Below are positions 17,985-27,686 of a DNA stretch of 64,000 nucleotides, one piece after another; positions within the stretch are counted from its first letter, which is position 1, and each line of letters begins with the position of its first letter. The DNA is from Bowmanella sp. JS7-9 (GTDB lineage Bacteria; Pseudomonadota; Gammaproteobacteria; Enterobacterales; Alteromonadaceae), in the NCBI RefSeq assembly GCF_004329715.1, contig NZ_JXSY01000010.1, positions 46,476 to 110,475 of the forward strand. The letters run 5' to 3'. The position numbers were made by a program, and so were the translations under genes. The notes beneath the pieces were generated by a model. The model ran no database searches, was not told where the DNA came from, and saw nothing but the letters and a program-made list of their open reading frames with translations.

Positions 17985-20048
17985 ATGCGTTACTCTCTCA
18001 TTGCGCTTGCCTGTGCTTGCGCACTCAGCGCCTGTAGCCAGGCCCCGGAACAACGTACAAATTCTTCTGAAACAATTGTTCAGCAACCCGTTGAACAACT
18101 CGAATCTGGCGTTTATCTGCAAAATTTTGATAGCAGTGTTAAGCCAGGAGATGATTTCTTTCAGTATGTGAATGGCTCCTGGCTGGAAAAAACCGATATT
18201 CCGGCAGACAAAGCCAGCTATGGCGCTTTCCATATCCTGCACGAGAAATCCCAGGAAGATGTGATGGCGATCATCAATGAGGCATCCGCGGGCAATTTTG
18301 CGGCGGGCAGCGACGAGCAAAAGGTCGGCGATCTGTATTCCTCCTATATGGACATGGACACCCGTAACGCATTAGGGGTAACGCCATTGCAGCCTGAGCT
18401 GGCAAAAATTGCTGCTTTACAAAACAAAACGGACCTGGCTGCCTATTTTGCCTATGCCAACCGTTACGGATACGGCGCGCCGTTTGCAATTAACCAATAT
18501 GTCGATTTCAAAAATCCACAAACCTATATGATCTACGCCTGGCAAGGTGGCATTGGTCTGCCTGAGCGTGAGTACTATTTCAAAGATGATGAAGCAACCC
18601 GCAATATTCGCGCAAAATACCAGGCGCATATTGCTACTGTGCTGACTCTGGCAGGGATTGATGGCGCTGAGGCCAAAGCGCAAAGCATTATGGCGCTGGA
18701 AACCCGCATTGCCGGCGAGCATATGAAAAAAGAGCAGACCCGCGACATGGTTGCTCTGTACAACAAATATCCCCTGGACCAGTTGTCGGATCTGATGCCG
18801 GACTTTGCATGGGATGTGTTTATGCGCGACATGCAGCTGACCTCGTTGGACGGGTTGGTCGTCACCCAGGTGGATTACATGAAGGCCCTGAATCAGATTA
18901 TTCAGGACACAGATATGGACACCTGGAAAGCGTTTCTGCAGTGGCACCTGGTTAATGCTAACGCCGCACGCCTGAATGACGCGCTGGATCAAGCCAACTT
19001 TGAGTTCTACAGCAAAGTAATGCAGGGCGTTGAAGAGCAACTTCCTCAGTGGCGTCGTGGGGTTAACCTGCTCAATGGCCACGTGGGTGAGGTCATTGGC
19101 AAGGTTTATGTGAAGAAGCACTTCCCGCCTGAAGCTAAAGCTCGCATGGAAAAAATGGTGCAGAACCTGTTGCTGGCCTATGAGCAAAGCATCAAACAGT
19201 TGGACTGGATGACCGAAGAAACCCGCGTACAGGCGCTGGATAAGTTATCTAAATTCACACCGAAGATCGGGTATCCGGACAAGTGGCAGGACTATACTGC
19301 GCTGACTATCAGTAAAGACGATTTGTTTGGCAACCTGCGTCGCTCGGCAGAAGTGAAGTACGCACAAATGCTGGAGAAACAGCAGGGACCGGTGCGTAAA
19401 TATGAGTGGAACATGACGCCACAGACGGTTAATGCCTATTACAGCCCGCCGTCCAATGAAATCGTCTTCCCTGCAGCGATTCTGCAACCGCCGTTTTTCA
19501 ATATGGAAGCGGAAGATGCCGTCAATTATGGTGGTATTGGCGCGGTGATCGGTCATGAAATCGGCCATGGATTTGATGACTCCGGCAGTACCTTCGATGG
19601 TGATGGTGTGTTGCGTAATTGGTGGACCGACAACGACCGCGACGAATTCAAACGTCGCACCAGCGAACTCGTAGCGCAATACAGCGGTTTCCAGGCCCTG
19701 CCAGATTTGAACGTGAATGGGGAATTCACCCTGGGTGAAAACATCGGTGATTTAGGTGGCATCAGTATCGCGCTGAAAGCCTATCATTTATCGCTGAATG
19801 GCCAGGAAGCGCCGGTGATGGATGGTTTTACCGGTGATCAACGGGTGTTCATTGGTTTCGGCCAGGTCTGGGCAGCTAAGCAGCGCGAAGAAGCACTGCG
19901 CACTCAGGTATCCACTGATCCTCACAGTCCAGCGAAATTCCGTGCCAATGGATCAGTACGAAACGTGCCTGAATTCTACACTGCGTTTGATGTAAAACCC
20001 GGTGATGCGCTTTATCTGGCACCGGAGCAACGGGTCAAAATCTGGTAA
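17985..20048 (+). CDS. M13-family zinc metallopeptidase lipoprotein (neprilysin/PepO-like)
   Basis: M13 endopeptidases cleave small peptides. The 687-residue product starts with a lipoprotein signal peptide (LSAC, Cys17; Ser at +2 suggests outer-membrane sorting). The zinc site is His524-Glu-Ile-Gly-His528 and the third ligand is Glu585 in ENIGDLGG. The substrate-binding NAYYSPPSNEIVFPAAILQPPFF stretch is present, and the chain ends RVKIW as in bacterial homologues. ATG at 17985 follows an AGGA; the frame upstream overlaps cysE and is not used. Secreted peptide processing or scavenging is the likely role. Confidence 0.93.
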   Translation: MRYSLIALACACALSACSQAPEQRTNSSETIVQQPVEQLESGVYLQNFDSSVKPGDDFFQYVNGSWLEKTDIPADKASYGAFHILHEKSQEDVMAIINEASAGNFAAGSDEQKVGDLYSSYMDMDTRNALGVTPLQPELAKIAALQNKTDLAAYFAYANRYGYGAPFAINQYVDFKNPQTYMIYAWQGGIGLPEREYYFKDDEATRNIRAKYQAHIATVLTLAGIDGAEAKAQSIMALETRIAGEHMKKEQTRDMVALYNKYPLDQLSDLMPDFAWDVFMRDMQLTSLDGLVVTQVDYMKALNQIIQDTDMDTWKAFLQWHLVNANAARLNDALDQANFEFYSKVMQGVEEQLPQWRRGVNLLNGHVGEVIGKVYVKKHFPPEAKARMEKMVQNLLLAYEQSIKQLDWMTEETRVQALDKLSKFTPKIGYPDKWQDYTALTISKDDLFGNLRRSAEVKYAQMLEKQQGPVRKYEWNMTPQTVNAYYSPPSNEIVFPAAILQPPFFNMEAEDAVNYGGIGAVIGHEIGHGFDDSGSTFDGDGVLRNWWTDNDRDEFKRRTSELVAQYSGFQALPDLNVNGEFTLGENIGDLGGISIALKAYHLSLNGQEAPVMDGFTGDQRVFIGFGQVWAAKQREEALRTQVSTDPHSPAKFRANGSVRNVPEFYTAFDVKPGDALYLAPEQRVKIW

Positions 20049-20062
20049 TGTATTGGTGATTT

Positions 20063-20090
20063 AAAAGCCCCCGCCTGTCGGGGGCTTTTT
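20063..20090 (+). terminator. Rho-independent terminator after the M13 peptidase gene
   Basis: AGCCCCCG/CGGGGGCT forms an 8-bp stem with a CCTGT loop followed by TTTTT, 15 nt past the stop codon. Confidence 0.93.
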
Positions 20091-20196
20091 ATTGCTGGCC
20101 TGGTAATGGGCTGAGCGCTGTTCTTGGCACAATAAAAACAGTAAAGTTGCTCAGATAAAGCATAAAAATCATCATGTTATCGTGAAGGGAAGCGAG

Positions 20197-22824
20197 ATGT
20201 TAAAGCGGATTGTTTGGGCAGTATGTTGCTTACTGTTTATCAACAGTAGTTTTGCACAAGATTATCAGGTTGTGGCGACACCAGATTGGGTAATGGACGT
20301 ATCCATTCCAGCCGCGTTGGCATCTGATGAGCAAAATAATGAGGGGCGTGCCTGGTTATTGGTTGACCGCCAATATCTGTTAGCCCAGCAAAACAGTAGC
20401 CGCTTCTACCGTTATGTGAGTCAGGTGACTAGCCCAGAAGGAATTGATGATGCAGCGAGCATTACCATCGATTTTACGCCTGGTTATCAGCAGTTACAGC
20501 TCCATGCACTGAATGTCATCCGTGATGGACAACGTATCTCACAACTTCATTTAGCGAAGATCGATGTTAAGCCTGCTGCAAACGATGCGCAAAGTCGGGT
20601 GTATAACCAGGACCAGCAGCTGAGCGTATTGTTGCATGATGTTCAGGTGGGTGATGTGGTCGAGTACAGCTTTTCCCGCGTTGGCGAAAATCCGCTTTTT
20701 GCCGGCCATTTTGCCATATGGTTGGATTTGGCCTGGAGGACATCAGTCGGCAAAGTATCTTATCGCTTGGTAAACAGGTCGCAGACGCCTCTTTCGTTCC
20801 GTTACCACCGTTCAGATGCGACATTCGATGAGTCTGATGACCAGAGCTTCCTGCTGCAAATAGACAATGTGGCTGGGATAAAACCGGATGAAGATTATCC
20901 CAATTCGTTTCAACCTTTTCCTTACGTACAGATATCAGACTTTGCATCCTGGCAGCAGGTCGTTGGGTGGATGTTGCCGAGATTTGAGAGCCGCGAGCGA
21001 GACCCTGCAATTTTGAAATTGGCGCAGCAATTATTTGCTGAGTCGATGAATCAGGAGCAAAAAGCACTTAAGGCATTGAGTTATGTCCAGGACCGCATTC
21101 GTTTCGTGGATCCGGATATGGGACTGCACGCGCAGTTGCCGTTGCCGCCAAGCCAGGTGTTACAACAGGGATTCGCGGACGTAAAAGACAAAGCACTATT
21201 GTTACTAAGTTTGCTTCGTTCGCAGGGGATTGAGTCAAAAATAGCGCTGGTTCACCAGCGGTTGGGCAAGGCGTTGCCCGAGTTTTTGCCTGCCCAGTAC
21301 GGTTTCAATCATCTACTAGTACAAGTTGCGCTGGGTGAACAAACCTATTGGTTGGATCCGACCAGACAACACCAGCAGGGCTCGTTAGACACTTTGTATC
21401 AACCGAATCGTCACCATGCCTTGCCTCTGATTGAGGGACAGCGAGACTTGGTCTCTTTACCTCCACCTGCAAAGCAGCAACAGGTAAAACGGGTCATTGA
21501 AGAAATTGATCTGACATCCAGAAGCAACAACATGATGTATAAAATCATTGCGACCTATCAAGGGTTTTATGCAGATGACCTAAGACGCGAACTGGCGGAA
21601 GAGGGTCAGGTTGCGTTGGAGCAAGATTATCTCGGTTTTACGCAAAAATATTATCCGGGCATCTCGCTGCGCGCTCCTTTACGTATTGATTATGATTACA
21701 AAGAAAACATTGTTACCACGACAGAGTTTTACCAGCACGATGATGCCTGGCAACCAGTGGAAAACGAGCCAAAAATCGCGATTCAGTTTGAACCTTTTTT
21801 AATGGATGACCACCTCAAAGTGCCGGAAGAGGACACTCGAACGATGCCTCTTGCCATTGAGTATCCGTTGCACCTATCCCATGTCACTCGTATTTTGCTT
21901 GAACCAGGCTCTAGTATGGAGGAGCAGCAACTAGCGGTCGATGATCCGGCGTTCAGTTACACGAAAAACGTAACATTCAGTGATGGCGTTCTGACTATAG
22001 CCTATGACTACTACTCTAAAACTGATGTGGTAAATCCGCAGGATTTTGCACTCTACAAGCAAAACCTGCAGAACGCGTATGAAGCCGGTTACTATCAGAT
22101 CTCGCGTAAAACGTCGCAAATCATTAAAACCACTCAGCCTGCTGAACCTAGAGCACCAAGCGAAGATGGTGGCGAATTGCAAAATGAAGAACAGGTAAAG
22201 CACAACCTTTGGTATGTAGTGGTATTTGCTGGCTTGGCTGGAATGGCGATTATATGGTTAATTTTTCGTAGCGATCCTAATCCTGTCCAATATACAGAGG
22301 GGATGCCATCGTCATCGGTCACTATGGCAATAAATGGCGTTATTTTGCTGATTGCGTTGGGATACACAATCAATGGAATAAGCGATTTCAGTGATTATTT
22401 CGACCAGCAAAATTGGACTGAGTTGGCACAAACCTATTCCAGCGGCTTTTTACAGTTGATTGAAGCCGAACTGGCCTTAATGATTCTAACGTTAAGTGGG
22501 CTTTTCGCCGTTAGCCTGTTGTATCTACAGCGACGCCACACCTTTGTTCCGGTATTTTGTGTGTTGCTGGTTGCAGATGTGCTTTTGGGCATGGTAGATG
22601 CCGCGTTGGTCGGCATTATCGGGAGACAGCAAGTCGAATTTACTTTGTTGGATTTCGCTTACCTGTTGTTGGTTATGCTCGTTGAGGTCATTTGGGTGAT
22701 ATATCTGGCTCTTAACCAATCAGTGAAAGCGACGTTTAATCAGCGTAGCGTCAAAAACCGGCCCGTTGGCGAGCAGCCAGTAAGGATAACAGCGGTTGAG
22801 GATCACACCCCTCTAACACACTGA
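20197..22824 (+). CDS. DUF3857 / transglutaminase-like membrane protein with catalytic Cys replaced by Val
   Basis: The 875-residue product has a signal peptide (cleavage after SSFA), a DUF3857 beta domain (about 30-240), a transglutaminase-like core (about 250-400), a second beta domain, then a C-terminal segment with four or five membrane helices resembling DUF2569 (about 685-830). In the core the family pattern G-x-x-D-C-K-D-K-A reads GFADVKDKA here: residue 329 is Val (codon GTA at 21181). The partner His372 (GFNHLLV) and Asp387 (YWLDPT) are retained. Classical cysteine catalysis is therefore not expected; a binding or structural role is inferred. Start ATG 20197 follows GAAGGGAAG. The 3' end overlaps tapT by 74 nt. 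Confidence 0.85.
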   Translation: MLKRIVWAVCCLLFINSSFAQDYQVVATPDWVMDVSIPAALASDEQNNEGRAWLLVDRQYLLAQQNSSRFYRYVSQVTSPEGIDDAASITIDFTPGYQQLQLHALNVIRDGQRISQLHLAKIDVKPAANDAQSRVYNQDQQLSVLLHDVQVGDVVEYSFSRVGENPLFAGHFAIWLDLAWRTSVGKVSYRLVNRSQTPLSFRYHRSDATFDESDDQSFLLQIDNVAGIKPDEDYPNSFQPFPYVQISDFASWQQVVGWMLPRFESRERDPAILKLAQQLFAESMNQEQKALKALSYVQDRIRFVDPDMGLHAQLPLPPSQVLQQGFADVKDKALLLLSLLRSQGIESKIALVHQRLGKALPEFLPAQYGFNHLLVQVALGEQTYWLDPTRQHQQGSLDTLYQPNRHHALPLIEGQRDLVSLPPPAKQQQVKRVIEEIDLTSRSNNMMYKIIATYQGFYADDLRRELAEEGQVALEQDYLGFTQKYYPGISLRAPLRIDYDYKENIVTTTEFYQHDDAWQPVENEPKIAIQFEPFLMDDHLKVPEEDTRTMPLAIEYPLHLSHVTRILLEPGSSMEEQQLAVDDPAFSYTKNVTFSDGVLTIAYDYYSKTDVVNPQDFALYKQNLQNAYEAGYYQISRKTSQIIKTTQPAEPRAPSEDGGELQNEEQVKHNLWYVVVFAGLAGMAIIWLIFRSDPNPVQYTEGMPSSSVTMAINGVILLIALGYTINGISDFSDYFDQQNWTELAQTYSSGFLQLIEAELALMILTLSGLFAVSLLYLQRRHTFVPVFCVLLVADVLLGMVDAALVGIIGRQQVEFTLLDFAYLLLVMLVEVIWVIYLALNQSVKATFNQRSVKNRPVGEQPVRITAVEDHTPLTH

Positions 22825-23305
22825 GCGCATACGTGCAGGCTTCCAGCGTTGAAAGTTGCTGTTCACCTTTGGCGCAGCGCTGATAGGTACTTGGCGGTGG
22901 TGAGTCGAGATGCGCGATGGCCAATTGGTGTAACCAGGGGTTACTGCACCACAGCTTATAGGCTTTTCGCCAGGTGCCGTCCAACAGAATAAGTTGGCTC
23001 GGAGGCGCAGTTGGGGCGTTCGGTATTGAGAGCGGCTGACTGTGAGGATTGGGATACAACACAACCGCATCGTCCGCGATAGACAGATGTTGAAAATCTG
23101 CCGGCTGCTCACCTATGGCAATGGTGCAGTGATTTAAACTCAGTGCCAGTAAACGCGCGGTATTTTTTGCCACAGATACTTCGCTGGGATGCTGCAGAAT
23201 CAGGATCTGACAGTTGTTATCTATTCGCGTTACGCTGTCACACAGGCACACCCGTAATGGGTAGTGGCATGTGGGACAATACGGACGACGTGGAGATTCT
23301 GGCAT
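22751..23305 (-). CDS. tapT: tRNA-uridine aminocarboxypropyltransferase (DTW domain)
   Basis: TapT (YfiP) adds the 3-amino-3-carboxypropyl group from SAM to U47 of tRNAs. The 184-residue product has the N-terminal zinc-type cysteines (CPTCHYPLRVCLCD), a SPOUT-like core and the signature LDGTWRKAYKLW (DTW variant DGTW). Its 3' end runs 74 nt into the 3' coding end of the convergent DUF3857 gene, so both frames are constrained there. Confidence 0.88.
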   Translation of the reverse strand: MPESPRRPYCPTCHYPLRVCLCDSVTRIDNNCQILILQHPSEVSVAKNTARLLALSLNHCTIAIGEQPADFQHLSIADDAVVLYPNPHSQPLSIPNAPTAPPSQLILLDGTWRKAYKLWCSNPWLHQLAIAHLDSPPPSTYQRCAKGEQQLSTLEACTYALSVLEGCDPQPLLSLLAARQRAGF

Positions 23306-23356
23306 AGTGAAGCGCGATAGATTGCGTAAATCAGCAGGACAAATGAGTTAGCGGGT

Positions 23357-23695
23357 ATGAAACAACATTATCAACGCATTTGGCAAACGGTTCAGGCCAT
23401 CCCTTACGGCAAAATCGCCAGCTATGGCCAAATCGCCGATCTGGCAGGGTTGCCCGGGCGTGCCAGGCTGGTGGGCAAAGCACTGGGTTTTGTGCCAGAA
23501 CAAATGGTGGTGCCCTGGTATCGGGTTCTGCGCAGCAACGGGCAGATTGCATTTCCATCAGGCTCGGCGCACAGTACTCTGCAAACCGGATTGTTGCAGG
23601 AAGAGGGGGTCGTGGTGTTGAATAATCGGGTCAAGCTGCGCGATTTTCAGTGGCAACCCAGCCTGGATGAGATGTTATTTACATTGCAATACTGA
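23357..23695 (+). CDS. Alkyltransferase-like protein (ATL, MGMT homologue)
   Basis: ATL proteins bind O6-alkylguanine and hand it to nucleotide excision repair; they do not transfer the alkyl group. The 112-residue product has the MGMT DNA-binding fold (IPYGKIASYGQIADLAGLPGRARLVGKAL) and PWYRV where MGMT has PCHRV, that is Trp in place of the acceptor Cys, as in E. coli YbaZ/Atl1. The RxxG segment VLRSNGQIAFPSG is present. Confidence 0.92.
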   Translation: MKQHYQRIWQTVQAIPYGKIASYGQIADLAGLPGRARLVGKALGFVPEQMVVPWYRVLRSNGQIAFPSGSAHSTLQTGLLQEEGVVVLNNRVKLRDFQWQPSLDEMLFTLQY

Positions 23696-23704
23696 GAGAA
23701 AACA

Positions 23705-24145
23705 ATGAAAAAATGGATAGCCTTATTGAGTGTATTGTCATTCACAGTCTTAGCCCAGGGCAGTAAAGAAGACCTTGAAAATCAGTTGCATGCATTCCTG
23801 ACTGGAGCCAGTGTGAACGATGCTCAGATTCACAACCAGTTCTGGGCAAGTGACTTGGTGTATACCAGTTCTTCAGGTACCCGCTTCGGTAAAGATGTTC
23901 TGATGCAGGGCGTAAATGGTGAAGGCAAGGTCGACAATCCGGCTGTGCTGTATAGCGCGGATGATGTGCATATACGCCTATTGGATAACATTGCGTTGCT
24001 GGACTTTACTCTGGTGGCAACCGATAGCGCCAACGCCAATCAGAAAAGTTATTACTTAAACAGTGGCGTGTTTGTCTGGCGTGATGAGCGCTGGCAAGCG
24101 GTTAACTGGCAGGCAACCAAAAAGGCATTGCCAACTAAGGATTGA
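23705..24145 (+). CDS. Secreted NTF2-like protein (DUF4440-type)
   Basis: The 146-residue product has a short signal peptide (cleavage after VLAQ or VLA) followed by an NTF2-like domain: LENQLHAFLTGASVNDAQIHNQFWASDLVYTSSSGTRFGKDVL, then paired strands ending SGVFVWRDERWQAVNWQATK. The pattern fits DUF4440. It begins 9 nt after the ATL gene and probably shares its transcript. The last 11 nt overlap the convergent rsmJ. Function unknown. Confidence 0.75.
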   Translation: MKKWIALLSVLSFTVLAQGSKEDLENQLHAFLTGASVNDAQIHNQFWASDLVYTSSSGTRFGKDVLMQGVNGEGKVDNPAVLYSADDVHIRLLDNIALLDFTLVATDSANANQKSYYLNSGVFVWRDERWQAVNWQATKKALPTKD

Positions 24146-24878
24146 GATAGATATCGAAACGATTGGCTTTGCCTTTCATTTCAATCGAAGGCTTACATTC
24201 TGCCAAATAGGGCGCGTTGGCGGGTCGCTTGACCACCACGCGTTTTTTGGCCAGCTGACGCGCCGGTGCCAATAACCCATCGGCATCCAGATCCGGCCCC
24301 AACAGCAACTGAAACAAGCGCATATCTTTTTTGACCGCCGCAGATTTCTTGCGGTGTGGAAACATAGGGTCGAGATAAACCACATCCGGTTGTTCGTCTT
24401 GCCAGTTTTGCATCGCTTGCAGTGCAGGCACATTCAACAAACGCATACGCTGCACGGCCGGATCTGCTATGCCGCGCTGTAAGCCATCCTCAAGCAGCGC
24501 CGCCACGATTGGGCTGCGCTCTGTCATTGTTACCGAACAGCCCAGATTGGCCAGAATAAACGCGTCGCGGCCAAGCCCTGCGGTGGCATCGAATACCGTG
24601 AGATGATAATTGCCTTTTACTCCCACTGCCTTGGCGACGGCCTCCTTGAGTCCGCCACCGTGCTCACGACGCCAGCTCATGGCGGCGCTGATAAAATCCA
24701 CCATCACGCCACCAGTCTTCGGTTCATCCAGATTCTTGAGCTGCAGACCCTCTGTCTCGAGGCTAAGTATTAAGCCGTGTTGCGCTTGTTGGCCATAAAC
24801 AAAGCCGTATTTGGCAGCCAGTTGGCGAGCAGTCTCCTGCCGATTCGGATCCTGACAAAGTAAGCTAAAATCAGGCAT
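24135..24878 (-). CDS. rsmJ: 16S rRNA (guanine-1516-N2)-methyltransferase RsmJ
   Basis: RsmJ methylates G1516 of 16S rRNA using SAM. The 247-residue product shows the SAM-binding FDATAGLGRDAFILANLG, the VDFISAAMSWRREHGGG segment and VVYLDPMFPHRKKSAAVKKDM, all characteristic. ATG at 24878 overlaps the recG stop by 8 nt (ATGCCTGA), indicating translational coupling; this start gives MPDFSLLCQD. Confidence 0.94.
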   Translation of the reverse strand: MPDFSLLCQDPNRQETARQLAAKYGFVYGQQAQHGLILSLETEGLQLKNLDEPKTGGVMVDFISAAMSWRREHGGGLKEAVAKAVGVKGNYHLTVFDATAGLGRDAFILANLGCSVTMTERSPIVAALLEDGLQRGIADPAVQRMRLLNVPALQAMQNWQDEQPDVVYLDPMFPHRKKSAAVKKDMRLFQLLLGPDLDADGLLAPARQLAKKRVVVKRPANAPYLAECKPSIEMKGKANRFDIYLNP

Positions 24879-26946
24879 GGCCGTAATCCTCGCGGTGCGG
24901 CAACCAGCGGTTAATAATGGCCTGCGCATGGGATGGATATCGTTGCCACAGGGTATTGGCGATATTCTGAACCTGGGGGATCAGTGCCTGATCGCGCACC
25001 ACATCGGCAATTTTCATATCTGCCAGACCCGTTTGTTTGGTACCGAGTAATTCACCCGGGCCACGAATTTCCAGATCGCACTGAGCGATGTAAAAGCCAT
25101 CATTACTCTCGCGTAGTACAGCCAAACGTTTACTGGCCGTTTTTGATAAGGGCGAAGAATATAACAGCACACAATGGCTTTCGACACTGCCGCGCCCTAC
25201 CCGGCCGCGTAATTGGTGCAATTGCGCCAGTCCCAGGCGTTCGGGATTTTCGATAATCATTAAACTGGCATTGGGTACATCTACGCCCACTTCGATAACC
25301 GTGGTTGCCACCAGCAGATCCAGCCTGGCTTCTTTAAAATCCAGCATGATTTGCTGTTTTTCAGCAGGCTTAAGACGACCATGCACCAGTCCCACACGAA
25401 TATCCGGCAAGGCGGTTTTAAGCGCCGTTGCTGTGTCTTCTGCGGCCTGACACTGCAGTACGTCTGACTCTTCAATCAGGGTACACACCCAGTAGACCTG
25501 ACGCTGTTCCTGTTTAACCACCTCATCGACACGTTGCATGATTTCGCCACGGCGTGAGTCAGGCACTACTACGGTCTTCACCGGGGTGCGGCCGGGAGGC
25601 AGTTCATCGATGATGGAGGTATCTAAGTCCGCATAGGCGGTCATCGCCAATGTACGTGGAATGGGGGTGGCGGTCATTATCAGCTGATGGGGATAATGCC
25701 CCTGATGTAAGCCCTTTTCCCGCAGGGCTAAGCGCTGATGCACGCCAAATCGGTGTTGTTCATCGATAATCACCAGTGACAGATGGGAAAATACCACCTG
25801 CTCCTGAAATATCGCATGGGTACCCACCAGCATTTTTACCTCGCCACTGGCGAGGCGCTCGAGCATTTCCCGGCGGGCATTACCTTTCAGTTTTCCGGCC
25901 AGCCATCCCACTTCAATGCCCAGTGGGGTTAGCCATTGACGAAAGTTATTAGCATGCTGCTCGGCCAGCAATTCGGTGGGGGCCATGAGCGCAACCTGCC
26001 AGCCTTTGCCCAGCGCCGATAGTGCGGCCAGTACCGCCACCAGTGTTTTGCCAGAGCCTACATCACCCTGCACCAGACGCATCATGGGTTTGCCCTGCTG
26101 CATATCAAACTGAATCTCTTCCACCACGCGCTGCTGGGCGCCGGTGGGTTGAAACGGTAAGGTGCGTAAAAATCGACTGATGAGTTCAGCGTCGGTGGCA
26201 ACAGGTTGAGCGCGGTGGGCATCGGATTGCTGACGTACTTTCAATACGCTCAGGTGGTGGGCGAGTAACTCTTCCAGAATCAGACGCTTTTGCGCCGGGT
26301 GCTGGCCGCTTTCCAGCAGGGTCAGTGCCACGTCGGGTGGCGGTCGGTGCACCAGTTTTAACGCGTCCGGCAGGCTGATCTGACCCGCATACAAACCATC
26401 CGGCAATAATTCGGTTAAGCCATGTTGCTCAAGAAAGGCCAGTGCCTGTTCGGTGATATTGCGCAGGCTAATCTGTTTCAGACCTTCGGTGGTGGGATAC
26501 ACAGGTGTCAGGGTTTCCTGTAACTCTGTCTGGCTGCTGTCTTCAATGATTTTGTATTCAGGGTGGGTCATTTCTAACCCGTGTTTACCGGTACGGATTT
26601 CACCAAAACCACGCAGATGCTTACCCGGCACCATGGCATTGCGCTGAGCGGCAGTAAAATGGAAAAACCGCAGGGTCAGTCCGCCGCTTCCGTCATGGAT
26701 ACGCACCACCAGCATGCGCGCTTTGCCATAGGCAATGCTGACATCTTTGATTTCCCCTTCGACACTGGCGTGCAGGCCGGGCAACAGGTCACAGACCGGG
26801 TAAATGCGGGTGCGGTCTTCGTAGCGCAGCGGCAAATGGAAAAGTACGTCCTGAACACTGTGCAGACCGAGCTTTTGTAGTTTTTCCGCCACTTTGGCAC
26901 CCACGCCTTTCAGCGCGGTAACGGGAGTCTGGGTGACGGATTTCAT
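24871..26946 (-). CDS. recG: ATP-dependent DNA helicase RecG
   Basis: RecG regresses stalled replication forks and branch-migrates Holliday junctions. The 691-residue product has the N-terminal wedge (OB) domain, Walker A GDVGSGKT, the DEQH box in IIDEQHRFGV, TATPIPRT (motif III) and the C-terminal TRG-region motif QLRGRVGRG. ATG at 26946 is used; a TTG directly before it is the alternative. In E. coli recG follows spoT-trmH, the same order as here. Confidence 0.97.
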   Translation of the reverse strand: MKSVTQTPVTALKGVGAKVAEKLQKLGLHSVQDVLFHLPLRYEDRTRIYPVCDLLPGLHASVEGEIKDVSIAYGKARMLVVRIHDGSGGLTLRFFHFTAAQRNAMVPGKHLRGFGEIRTGKHGLEMTHPEYKIIEDSSQTELQETLTPVYPTTEGLKQISLRNITEQALAFLEQHGLTELLPDGLYAGQISLPDALKLVHRPPPDVALTLLESGQHPAQKRLILEELLAHHLSVLKVRQQSDAHRAQPVATDAELISRFLRTLPFQPTGAQQRVVEEIQFDMQQGKPMMRLVQGDVGSGKTLVAVLAALSALGKGWQVALMAPTELLAEQHANNFRQWLTPLGIEVGWLAGKLKGNARREMLERLASGEVKMLVGTHAIFQEQVVFSHLSLVIIDEQHRFGVHQRLALREKGLHQGHYPHQLIMTATPIPRTLAMTAYADLDTSIIDELPPGRTPVKTVVVPDSRRGEIMQRVDEVVKQEQRQVYWVCTLIEESDVLQCQAAEDTATALKTALPDIRVGLVHGRLKPAEKQQIMLDFKEARLDLLVATTVIEVGVDVPNASLMIIENPERLGLAQLHQLRGRVGRGSVESHCVLLYSSPLSKTASKRLAVLRESNDGFYIAQCDLEIRGPGELLGTKQTGLADMKIADVVRDQALIPQVQNIANTLWQRYPSHAQAIINRWLPHREDYGHA

Positions 26947-26991
26947 CAAAGCGGTCTGCTAATCAGTAGGAATATCAAGATGATACCCCAA

Positions 26992-27684
26992 TTAACCGGA
27001 AGTTTTGGAGTATTGCATCGCATGCCACCAGTCGGGATCGGCGGCAATCTGGCCGTCATCATCGATAGGTGGAAATGCCAGCCCTTTCGAAATGCACTGC
27101 TGGTAGAGTCTTGGGTAGCCACCTAAAAACAGCAGGCGCTGCTTTTCCTGCTCGGGAAAATTATCCTGCTGGTACATGCCGGCTAACTGACGCTGTCGTT
27201 GTGCTTCATACAGTACAATCGCGGTCGCCACCGAGACATTCAGTGACTCCACCATACCGGCCATGGGCACCACAATTTGCTGATCGGCGGCGGCAATGGC
27301 CTCTTCACATGCACCAAGGCGCTCCTGACTCATAATGATGGCGGTTGGCCGGGTATAATCTACCTCACGAAAATCTACTGCCTTGTCCGACATATGGCTA
27401 ATCAGCACTTGCTTGCCTTCTGCCCGCAAAGTATCGATGGCATCTTCGATGTGTGGATGGTCATGGATCTGCATCCAATTATGTGTGCCCATGCTGGTGC
27501 CTTTGCGCAGCCCGGATTGCTGATCCATCCATACGGCATGCACATGATGCACACCGACGGCTTCGGCAGTGCGAATAATCGCGGACAGATTATGGGTTTT
27601 ATGTACCCTGTCGAGACACACCGCCAGGTCGACCTGGCGGTGAGCTAACGCCGCGCGGATGCGCTGATTGCGTTCCGGCGTCAT
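26992..27684 (-). CDS. trmH: tRNA (guanosine-18-2'-O)-methyltransferase
   Basis: TrmH is a SPOUT methyltransferase acting on G18 in the tRNA D-loop. The 230-residue product has motif 1 NLSAIIRTAEAVGV, motif 2 around IIMSQERLGACEEA and motif 3 VPMAGMVESLNVSVATAIVLYEA, which forms the SAM knot. The ATG lies 2 nt after the ridA stop, so translation is probably coupled. Confidence 0.95.
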   Translation of the reverse strand: MTPERNQRIRAALAHRQVDLAVCLDRVHKTHNLSAIIRTAEAVGVHHVHAVWMDQQSGLRKGTSMGTHNWMQIHDHPHIEDAIDTLRAEGKQVLISHMSDKAVDFREVDYTRPTAIIMSQERLGACEEAIAAADQQIVVPMAGMVESLNVSVATAIVLYEAQRQRQLAGMYQQDNFPEQEKQRLLFLGGYPRLYQQCISKGLAFPPIDDDGQIAADPDWWHAMQYSKTSG

Positions 27685-27686
27685 GC

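Noticed and set aside
23357..23695. Active O6-methylguanine-DNA methyltransferase
   Set aside because: The acceptor Cys of PCHRV is Trp (PWYRV), the mark of alkyltransferase-like proteins.
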